Positions 37,538 to 44,899 of a stretch of DNA of 64,000 nucleotides are shown here, piece by piece. The notes beneath the pieces are model-generated. The model was not told the DNA's origin, ran no database searches, and saw only the letters and a program-made list of their open reading frames with translations. The stretch is from contig NZ_FUZZ01000005.1 in assembly GCF_900168065.1 (NCBI RefSeq), forward strand, positions 372,001-436,000, written 5' to 3'. Position numbers and translations under genes: made by a program. Source of the DNA: Chitinophaga ginsengisegetis (lineage in GTDB: Bacteria > Bacteroidota > Bacteroidia > Chitinophagales > Chitinophagaceae). How positions within the stretch are numbered: position 1 is the first letter of the stretch; each line of letters opens with the position of its first letter.

Positions 37538-37557
37538 TATCCCCGCCGGCGGGGATA
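37538..37557. promoter_or_regulatory. Perfect 20-bp GC-rich palindrome between DUF72 gene and glgA
   Basis: TATCCCCGCCGGCGGGGATA is fully self-complementary. It lies 65 bp upstream of the DUF72 ATG and 86 bp upstream of the glgA ATG. Its GC richness stands out in AT-rich intergenic DNA. It could be a dimeric regulator site acting on either gene; no T-tract follows, so it is not a terminator. Confidence 0.5.
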
Positions 37558-37643
37558 TTCATAATAATCATAAAAAATCGTGGGGAAGTCTTTGTTTTCT
37601 TATTTTTCCAGTTTAACTTAATAAGGATTATCAACTAACCAGC

Positions 37644-39059
37644 ATGGAGATTTTACACATCAGCGCGGAATGTTACCCGGTAGCCAAAGTAGGTGGACTA
37701 GGTGATGTGGTGGGGGCATTGCCCAAATACCAGCACCAGCTTGGCAACTTTGCCAAAGTAGTGATACCCGCCTACAGGAATAAATATTACCACACCCACG
37801 AATTCGACGTGGTACACCAGGCCGGCATGTGGCTGGGACACAACTGGTACCACTTTAACGTTATAAAGGAACGCAGCAATGAGCTGGGTTTCGACCTGTA
37901 CCTGGTAGATATCCCCGGTTTGCTCGATACCCCCGGCGTTTATGGCTATCCTAACGATACAGAACGGTTCCTGGCCTTCCAGGTGGCCGTGCTGGACTGG
38001 ATCAACGAATGGCAGCATCAGCCGGACGTGATTCATTGTCATGATCATCATACCGGGTTAATCCCTTTCCTGCTGAACTACGGGTATAAATATGAGCGGC
38101 TGAAAAGTATTCCCACAGCGCTCACCATTCATAATGCACAGTACCAGGGCCAGTTTGGCTGGGACAAACTATACCTCATCCCGTCTTTCGATTTGTGGAA
38201 GTCCGGTATGCTGGACTGGGGCGGGGCTATTAACCCACTGGCTTCTGCTATCAAGTGCGCCTGGCGGGTAACTACGGTTTCGCCGGGTTACCTGGAGGAG
38301 TTATATTATAATGCCAATGGCCTGGAAGCGCTCATCAACCAGGAGAGAGCGAAAATGGTGGGTATCCTGAATGGGATCGACAATGTAGTATGGGACCCGG
38401 CCACCGACCGGATGTTGCCGCTTAATTATGATGAGGATACCATCACAGCAGGCAAACAAACCAACAAGCAGCACCTGTGCGAACGCTTTGGACTGGATGC
38501 CTCCCTGCCGCTGATATCCTTCATTGGCCGCCTGGTGGGCGATAAAGGCGCCGACCTGCTGCCGGAAATAATAGGCAGATCCCTGCATGAATTAGCCGGA
38601 GAGGTGAATTTCCTCGTACTGGGGAGCGGCGACCCACATATTGAATGGTCATTGCAGCAAACCCGTGCAGTAGTGAGTTACGGCTTCAATGTACACATTG
38701 GCTACGACGAATCATTATCACATCAGATATATGCCGGCAGCGATTTTCTGCTGATGCCGTCCCGGGTGGAACCCTGCGGCCTCAACCAGATGTACGCATT
38801 ACGTTATGGAACAGTTCCCGTGGTACGCAGTACCGGCGGACTGAAAGACACGGTCATTGACTTCGGAGACAAGGATGGCGTAGGCATCCGCTTTAACCAG
38901 GCCAGCGTTTGGGATGTTTGTTACTCCGTAAAACGGGCCATCGAATTGTACCGCGATTCCAAACACCTGGACGAAGTACGATTAAGAGGCATGAACATTG
39001 ATAATTCCTGGGACAGTTCGGCGCAACGGTACCTGGAAATGTACAAGAGTATGAAATAG
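37644..39059 (+). CDS. glgA: Glycogen synthase (GT5)
   Basis: A 471-residue ADP-glucose-dependent glycogen/starch synthase. The ADP-binding motif KVGGLGDVVGALPK begins at Lys15. The donor-site region has ISFIGRLVGDKGADLL, and the EX7E-like segment is PSRVEPCGLNQMYALRYG. Length is normal for bacterial GlgA. It elongates alpha-1,4-glucan from ADP-glucose made by the next gene (glgC), 43 bp downstream. No branching enzyme is in the window. Confidence 0.93.
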   Translation: MEILHISAECYPVAKVGGLGDVVGALPKYQHQLGNFAKVVIPAYRNKYYHTHEFDVVHQAGMWLGHNWYHFNVIKERSNELGFDLYLVDIPGLLDTPGVYGYPNDTERFLAFQVAVLDWINEWQHQPDVIHCHDHHTGLIPFLLNYGYKYERLKSIPTALTIHNAQYQGQFGWDKLYLIPSFDLWKSGMLDWGGAINPLASAIKCAWRVTTVSPGYLEELYYNANGLEALINQERAKMVGILNGIDNVVWDPATDRMLPLNYDEDTITAGKQTNKQHLCERFGLDASLPLISFIGRLVGDKGADLLPEIIGRSLHELAGEVNFLVLGSGDPHIEWSLQQTRAVVSYGFNVHIGYDESLSHQIYAGSDFLLMPSRVEPCGLNQMYALRYGTVPVVRSTGGLKDTVIDFGDKDGVGIRFNQASVWDVCYSVKRAIELYRDSKHLDEVRLRGMNIDNSWDSSAQRYLEMYKSMK

Positions 39060-39102
39060 TAAAGAATAATTGAGTGATGACCTTCTAAAACCAATTCCCA
39101 TT

Positions 39103-40374
39103 ATGACTAACGATGTAATATCCATTATTCTCGGAGGAGGGGCCGGCACCCGCCTGTATCCGCTTACCCGTCGCCGCTCAAAACCAGCGGTGCCCCTGGC
39201 AGGTAAATACAGACTGGTGGATATTCCTATCTCCAATTGTTTGAATGCAGAACTGAACCGCATCTTTGTATTAACGCAGTTCAATTCCGCCTCCCTGAAC
39301 AAGCATATTAAAAACACTTATCACTTCAGCAATTTTGATAAGGGTTTCGTAGATATCCTGGCAGCGGAGCAAACCCCCGATAATCCCACCTGGTACCAGG
39401 GAACGGCCGATGCCGTGAGGCAATGCCTTCATCACATGGAGAATTTTGAGTTTGAGTATATTCTCATCTTATCCGGTGACCAGTTGTACCAGATGGATTT
39501 TAAAAAGATGATCAAACATCATATCGACACGGGTGCGGAAATATCTATTGCAACTATTCCCGTAAGCGCCAGGGATGCTTCTGATTTTGGTATTTTAAAG
39601 GAAGATGAAAACGGCGCTATTGTGTCTTTTACAGAAAAGCCATCCCAGGCCGTTCTTCCACCATGGGCGTCGGAAGTAAGCGAGGAAATGCAGCGGGAAG
39701 GCCGCATATACCTCGCCAGCATGGGCATTTATATTTTCAGCCGTCAGGTACTGTTCGATATGCTCAATGCACAACCGGAAGCCGCTGATTTTGGTAAGCA
39801 GCTCATCCCGCAGGCCATCGAAAACAAACGCAGGATCTTCAGTTATCAATATGAAGGCTACTGGACTGATATCGGAAATATCCAGTCTTTCTTTGAAGCC
39901 AATATCGGTCTCACCGATGAAATCCCATTATTTAATCTCTTTGATGAATCCCAAACCATCTTCTCCCGCGCCCGCATGTTGCCGCCTACAAAAATTTCCG
40001 GCCACATGGAGAAAACAATGATAGCCGACGGTTGTATTATTATGGCAGACAAGCTGGAAAGGGTAGTGGTAGGCATCCGTACCCGCATCGGTAAAGGCAG
40101 CGAAATCAGCAATGCCTATATCATGGGGAGCGACTACTACCAGACGCTGGATGAAATAGAAAAATCACGCGCAGAAGGACGGCCGTTAATGGGAATCGGG
40201 GAGAACTGTGTGATCAGTAATGCTATCATCGATAAGAACTGCCGCATCGGAAACGGCGTACATATAAATGGCGGAAAACACTTAGCTGATGGGGACTTTG
40301 AGAAATATACGGTAAAAGACGGCATTGTTGTTGTTAAAAAGGGAGTGGTCCTGGAAGACGGATTCAGTATTTAA
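39103..40374 (+). CDS. glgC: Glucose-1-phosphate adenylyltransferase (ADP-glucose pyrophosphorylase)
   Basis: The 423-residue enzyme makes ADP-glucose from glucose-1-phosphate and ATP. The nucleotide-binding GGGAGTRLYPLTRRRSKPAV is followed by KYRLVDIPISNCLNA. The substrate-site WYQGTADAVRQC and the C-terminal beta-helix (about residues 300-420) are intact. The frame opens with TTG at 39070, but ATG at 39103 gives the standard start MTNDVISIILGGG. Together with glgA it forms the core of a storage-glucan operon. Confidence 0.94.
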   Translation: MTNDVISIILGGGAGTRLYPLTRRRSKPAVPLAGKYRLVDIPISNCLNAELNRIFVLTQFNSASLNKHIKNTYHFSNFDKGFVDILAAEQTPDNPTWYQGTADAVRQCLHHMENFEFEYILILSGDQLYQMDFKKMIKHHIDTGAEISIATIPVSARDASDFGILKEDENGAIVSFTEKPSQAVLPPWASEVSEEMQREGRIYLASMGIYIFSRQVLFDMLNAQPEAADFGKQLIPQAIENKRRIFSYQYEGYWTDIGNIQSFFEANIGLTDEIPLFNLFDESQTIFSRARMLPPTKISGHMEKTMIADGCIIMADKLERVVVGIRTRIGKGSEISNAYIMGSDYYQTLDEIEKSRAEGRPLMGIGENCVISNAIIDKNCRIGNGVHINGGKHLADGDFEKYTVKDGIVVVKKGVVLEDGFSI

Positions 40375-40388
40375 CAAACAAGATAACC

Positions 40389-41858
40389 ATGCGATTGTCC
40401 ATAGAGCGGAAGAGTACAAAAATTTATCCTGACCTGAAGAGGGTAGTAGCCAGGTTTTTTTTCAACGGAGAGGCCCGGGCCAAGTCTATCATTCAACTGG
40501 TAGCAGCAATGAACGACGCTGAGGTGGAACTAACGGTCATGCCTATACTAAGAGAGTTTTCCCGGCGTCACCGGAACATCACAAGGATATTTGAACGACA
40601 TGCAGACCGGCTGAGACATTTGTTTCCCGGTTTGCAGATCGACTACGAAGGACTCTCGCTCAAACGTAAATTGCTCACCGGTTCTTATTTCACCAACGAA
40701 TACTCCATCGAATCAGCCGCGTTCTTCAATCCTTCCCTCGTGGAAGATGTGGACCAGAGCGGGCTGGAAGAAGGACAAAAGCGCGTGATCATGAGCTTCC
40801 GCGCAGTAGGGGAGGGACACGTATCTTCTATTGCCTTCAGATCCGGTATCATTGATAAGAACAATGAAATTTCCCTGATAGCACCCGGTAATTATGTAGA
40901 TGAAGCGGAGATTATCCGCAATTCTATGTACCATAAACAAACGTTTTTTCAGAATGCGGCATCCATCCGGCTGCCGGATTCTGTAATGCGCGAAATACAA
41001 AACTCCCTGCCGGACCAGTTTGAATACCTCGTGCTTAAAAAGGTGATCCGGGAAATGCAACAACGGTTCCAGGTGGATCATCTCCTTAAAAAAGGATTGG
41101 AAAGGGTACTATGGCTGGCAGACTCGTACTATGAGCTGAACTTCTCACTGGATACCGACCTGTCCGACCGGGTAGTTTTTCCTTATTCAGATGCAGAAAG
41201 CAGGGGCATTGAAGATGCCCGTTTTGTAAAATATACCAGCGAAAACGGGAATGTTACCTATTATGCCACTTACACGGCCTATGATGGGATTACGATCCAG
41301 CCCAAGCTGCTGCAAACAAAAGACTTCTATAATTTCAAGATCATGCCGCTCTACGGAGAAGGCGCACAGAATAAAAACCTGGCGCTTTTCCCCCGTAAGA
41401 TCAACGGCAAATATGCGATGATCTCCCGCATTGATGGCATCAACGGGTATATTATGTACTCCGATAAAATCAATATATGGGAAAACCCGCAGATCCTTCA
41501 TGTGCCCAAGTATGCCTGGGAATTTGTACAGGTGGGCAACTGCGGCTCGCCCATTGAAACGCCGGACGGTTGGCTGGTGATCACCCATGGCGTAGGTCCT
41601 ATGCGTACCTATTGCATCGGCGCCAGCCTGCTGGACCTGGAAAATCCTGAAAAGGAAATAGGCCGCTTACGCGAGCCCCTGCTCATGCCCAACAAGGACG
41701 AAAGGGAAGGATATGTGCCTAATGTATTGTACTCCTGCGGATCTATTATCCATAACGATGAACTGATTATTCCTTATGGCCTGTCGGATTATGCCTCCGG
41801 CTTCGCCACCGTCAACCTGGAAAAACTGCTGACGCAGATCAAGGAAGACGGCGTATAG
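40389..41858 (+). CDS. Glycoside hydrolase family 130 protein (mannoside phosphorylase/mannosidase type)
   Basis: A 489-residue protein whose central and C-terminal parts match GH130, a five-bladed beta-propeller family that phosphorolyses or hydrolyses beta-mannosides. Blade landmarks include GIEDARFVKYT, YATYTAYDG, NLALFPRKINGKYAMISR and GNCGSPIETPDGWLVITHGVG. An N-terminal region of about 100 residues (RVVARFF and FERHADRLRHLFP) precedes the propeller. It lies 14 bp after glgC, so it is probably in the glycogen operon, suggesting the locus handles a mannose-containing glycan as well as glucan. Substrate is inference. Confidence 0.85.
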   Translation: MRLSIERKSTKIYPDLKRVVARFFFNGEARAKSIIQLVAAMNDAEVELTVMPILREFSRRHRNITRIFERHADRLRHLFPGLQIDYEGLSLKRKLLTGSYFTNEYSIESAAFFNPSLVEDVDQSGLEEGQKRVIMSFRAVGEGHVSSIAFRSGIIDKNNEISLIAPGNYVDEAEIIRNSMYHKQTFFQNAASIRLPDSVMREIQNSLPDQFEYLVLKKVIREMQQRFQVDHLLKKGLERVLWLADSYYELNFSLDTDLSDRVVFPYSDAESRGIEDARFVKYTSENGNVTYYATYTAYDGITIQPKLLQTKDFYNFKIMPLYGEGAQNKNLALFPRKINGKYAMISRIDGINGYIMYSDKINIWENPQILHVPKYAWEFVQVGNCGSPIETPDGWLVITHGVGPMRTYCIGASLLDLENPEKEIGRLREPLLMPNKDEREGYVPNVLYSCGSIIHNDELIIPYGLSDYASGFATVNLEKLLTQIKEDGV

Positions 41859-41867
41859 CCCGGCCTA

Positions 41868-42869
41868 TTACAATTGGTTATATACTGCGATATACTTCTC
41901 CGTCATTGTTTCCGCGCTGAAATTATTTTTTGCGTGCAGGTGGCAATCCTGCCGGTTAATCAGCGAAAGATCTTCCACACAGGCTGCGGCTTCGTGTAAA
42001 TTATTTACAAGGAAACCCGTTTTACGGTCATTGATCAGCTCCGGCATGGAGCCGCGGTTGTAAGCGATAACGGGCGTGCCGCAAAGCATGGCCTCCGCCA
42101 CACTCAGGCCAAAAGGTTCTTCAAAATAGATAGGATGCAGCAGTGCGCTGGCTTCGCCCAGCAGCATGCTACGTTCCTCTCCGCCTACCGCGCCAATGTA
42201 AATGATTTGTTCATCATCTATATAAGGCTTTACTTTCTCATTAAAATAGGCTTCATCCTGTATGATCCCGGCTATAATCAGCTTGCGGCGGGAGTGCAGG
42301 GCTATCTGCACCGCATCATGGGTACCTTTGTCAGGATGGATCCGGCCATAATATAAGAGGTAGTTTTCAGGCGTGGGCTCAAAGGCAAAATCTTCCGTGC
42401 GGATACCATTATACACAGTAGCCGCGTAATTCAGCGACGCATGGCGGTCGGAATTACTGATAGACACATATCTCCCTATATCATTATACCGCTGGTACAC
42501 CGGTATTATTTTGTGAGAAGAAAACCCGTGAATAGTTGTTACCACAGGCGTTTTGATCAGCCGGGAGTAGGTGAGGGGAAGGAAATCGAAGTGGTTATGG
42601 ATGATATCAAAATCCCTGGCCTGCTCCATCAGGTAACTAATATGCATACACTCGTTTACTTTGGCGTCTGCCTCCCGGTCTTCTTCATACCCTTTGGCGC
42701 AAATGGCCGCCAGGATACCTGAAGTGAGCGAATCGGCCGTAGCAAAAAGGGTTACGTCCATTCCTTTGGCTACCAGTCCTTCTGCCAGATTGGAAGCCAT
42801 CTGTTCCCAGGGGCCATAGTGCCTTGGAGGTGTACGCCAGGCTATTGGTGCCAGTATTGCAATCTTCAT
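41868..42869 (-). CDS. Glycosyltransferase family 4
   Basis: A GT-B glycosyltransferase of 333 residues when started at the ATG at 42869 (MKIAILAPIAWRTPPRHYGP). The frame is open further upstream to 42992, but the extra residues show no domain features and the ATG at 42869 is the standard N terminus. The C-terminal half contains LLYYGRIHPDKGTHDAVQIA and YFEEPFGLSVAEAMLCGTPV (EX7E). It is convergent with the GH130 gene, 9 bp away. A role in building the glycan that GH130 degrades is possible but unproven. It is not BshA. Confidence 0.87.
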   Translation of the reverse strand: MKIAILAPIAWRTPPRHYGPWEQMASNLAEGLVAKGMDVTLFATADSLTSGILAAICAKGYEEDREADAKVNECMHISYLMEQARDFDIIHNHFDFLPLTYSRLIKTPVVTTIHGFSSHKIIPVYQRYNDIGRYVSISNSDRHASLNYAATVYNGIRTEDFAFEPTPENYLLYYGRIHPDKGTHDAVQIALHSRRKLIIAGIIQDEAYFNEKVKPYIDDEQIIYIGAVGGEERSMLLGEASALLHPIYFEEPFGLSVAEAMLCGTPVIAYNRGSMPELINDRKTGFLVNNLHEAAACVEDLSLINRQDCHLHAKNNFSAETMTEKYIAVYNQL

Positions 42870-43088
42870 AATGGTATATTTTTCCAACAGCACCGCTGTA
42901 AGGCGTCTGTTGTTTGCAACATAGCTGTCAAAACAAGCGCCAAAGAAACCGGTGTACCGGAATGATTGCCGGTCAACCAATAATCTGATCAACCAATTGA
43001 CTAATTACCTAACTTCGTACATTCAAAAATTTCGATGTGTTGGCACTGCATCGTTTTGTAATTGGTAATTTGTAATTCGAAACTCAAT

Positions 43089-44672
43089 ATGCCCGAATAT
43101 ATTCCTTATGGGAAAACTGGTTATTTTAACCAGCTGGTAACAGATTTTTTAGCAGAACGTCCGCAGATCAGACCATTTTACACCTATTCTCCTGTACATC
43201 CGGATTTTGCCGCCGCGATAGCCGCCCGTCAACATTTTGATACACCAAGAACCGCACTGGTAGCCGCACTGGAACAGCAATACACTACCCTGGAACCCGT
43301 AAAGGCAGTACAGGACAATATTACGGCCCTGTTGCAGCCCAATACCTTTACGGTGTGCACCGCGCATCAGCCGAACATTTTCACCGGCTACCTCTACTTC
43401 GCTTATAAGATCCTGCAAACCATTAAGCTTTGTCATGAACTGAAACAGCAATACCCGCAACATAATTTTGTACCGGTTTATTATATGGGCAGTGAAGATG
43501 CCGACCTCGAAGAACTGGGCAGCATCTACCTGGAAGGGAAAACCCTCACCTGGAACACGGATCAGCAGGGCGCTGTAGGACGTATGAAGCCGGAAGGACT
43601 GGAAGCGCTGATCGGTGAAGTGAAGAAAGGACTGGGTTATGCGCCTCACAGCGACGAACTGATAGATCTACTGCAAAAGGCTTACCTGGAACACGCGAAT
43701 ATCCAGGAAGCCACGCTGTACCTGGTACATGCGTTATTCGGCCGTTTCGGACTGGTAGTACTGGTACCGGACAACGCCGCATTAAAACGTTTATACCTTC
43801 CCGTTATAAAGGATGAATTGTTTAACCAGGCGTCGCATACTATTGTAAGTGATACATTGGAGCAGCTGGGCGAACATTATAAAGTACAGGCCAATCCACG
43901 GGAAATAAATCTTTTTTATTTACAGGATGGCTCGCGCGAGCGTATTGTTCAGGACGGCGATCAGTGGAAAGTATTACACACGTCGTTGACTTTCAACGCC
44001 GCTTCCCTGGAAGCAGCATTGGAAGCACATCCTGAAAATTTCAGTCCCAATGTTATTTTACGGGGAATGTTCCAGGAAACCATCCTGCCGAATATCGCAT
44101 TTATTGGCGGTGGCGGTGAAATTGCCTACTGGCTGGAATTGAAAGGACTTTTCGCACATTACAAAGTGCCTTTCCCTGTTTTGCTGCTGCGTAATTCCCT
44201 GTTGCTGACTGATGAACTTTCGCAACAGCGGATCCATAAGCTGGGACTCACTACCACTGATCTTTTCAAAGGAACAGAAGATATTGTAAACGATTATGTG
44301 AAGCGGCATACCAATGCGTCACTGGTATTGAAAGATGAATATGCTGCCATTGAGCAGTTGTTTGATGCGCTGGAAGAAAAAGCCCGCAGCATTGATGTAA
44401 CATTGATTGCTACCACAGCCTCTGAAAGAAAGAAAGCGCTGAAGTCGATTGGTAAGCTGGAACATAAGTTCCTGCGTGCCGAGAAGAAAAAATTCGCGTG
44501 GCAAACAGATCAGATCCGTCAGATTAAAAATAAATTATTCCCTGCGGGTTCTTTACAGGAACGTAAGGAGAACTTCATGCCCTGGTATGCCCAGGAAGGT
44601 CCTGCCTTCTTTGACAGGGTGCTGGCTGCGCTCACGCCGGTTACCGACCAGTTTACCATTTTAGGGGAGTGA
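43089..44672 (+). CDS. bshC: Bacillithiol biosynthesis cysteine-adding enzyme
   Basis: A protein of about 527 residues matching BshC, which adds cysteine to glucosamine-malate in the last step of bacillithiol synthesis. Typical segments are TAHQPNIFTGYLYFAYKIL, YMGSEDADLEELGSI and IAFIGGGGEIAYWLELKG, with a C-terminal coiled coil (about residues 400-490). The open frame begins at a TTG (43062), but ATG at 43089 gives the normal N terminus MPEYIPYGKTGYF. bshA and bshB are not in the window. TAACTTCG about 75 bp upstream is a weak -7 box candidate. The stop codon abuts the left end of a long inverted repeat. Confidence 0.92.
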   Translation: MPEYIPYGKTGYFNQLVTDFLAERPQIRPFYTYSPVHPDFAAAIAARQHFDTPRTALVAALEQQYTTLEPVKAVQDNITALLQPNTFTVCTAHQPNIFTGYLYFAYKILQTIKLCHELKQQYPQHNFVPVYYMGSEDADLEELGSIYLEGKTLTWNTDQQGAVGRMKPEGLEALIGEVKKGLGYAPHSDELIDLLQKAYLEHANIQEATLYLVHALFGRFGLVVLVPDNAALKRLYLPVIKDELFNQASHTIVSDTLEQLGEHYKVQANPREINLFYLQDGSRERIVQDGDQWKVLHTSLTFNAASLEAALEAHPENFSPNVILRGMFQETILPNIAFIGGGGEIAYWLELKGLFAHYKVPFPVLLLRNSLLLTDELSQQRIHKLGLTTTDLFKGTEDIVNDYVKRHTNASLVLKDEYAAIEQLFDALEEKARSIDVTLIATTASERKKALKSIGKLEHKFLRAEKKKFAWQTDQIRQIKNKLFPAGSLQERKENFMPWYAQEGPAFFDRVLAALTPVTDQFTILGE

Positions 44673-44896
44673 TCACCTTCGGCGATGGGGAAATTGTCTT
44701 GGAGCAGGATTACGCTGATTATACTGATTAGCTGGATTTTAACTTTTTGATTTTAAATAATAATTAAGGGAGATAAAAGCAGATATCTGCTTTTATCTCC
44801 CTTAATCCTTTATAAAAAACCTAAAAAAACAAAATCAAATTAATCAGTATAATCAGCGTAATCCTGCTCCAAGACAATTTCATCGCCGAAGGCGAT
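44672..44896. repeat. 225-bp nested inverted repeat filling the bshC-FUSC intergenic space
   Basis: The arms are 44672-44730 and 44841-44896. They are complementary over 56 bp with one mismatch and one 3-base insertion in the left arm. From outside in, each arm has a small hairpin-forming ATCGCCTTCGGCGAT, then GAAATTGTCTTGGAGCAGG, then ATTACGCTGATTATACTGAT. The centre is a perfect 44-bp palindrome (44763-44806). The element occupies essentially all the space between the two convergent stop codons (44672 and 44900). It shares its outer 36 bp with the arm at 61714. It may serve as a bidirectional terminator, or be a non-autonomous mobile repeat; no transposase is present. Confidence 0.85.
44763..44806. 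repeat. Perfect 44-bp palindrome
   Basis: Twenty-two bases from 44763 are followed immediately by their exact reverse complement (centre between 44784 and 44785, no loop). Each half contains GGGAGATAAAAGCAGAT. This can form a cruciform in DNA or a very stable RNA hairpin from either strand. Confidence 0.9.
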
Positions 44897-44899
44897 CTC

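Noticed and set aside
41868..42869. The GT4 gene next to bshC as a possible bshA
   Set aside because: BshA is also GT4, but this protein lacks the BshA-type N terminus and begins with a MKIAILAPIAWRTPP-type start seen in other GT4 enzymes. Adjacency alone is not enough.
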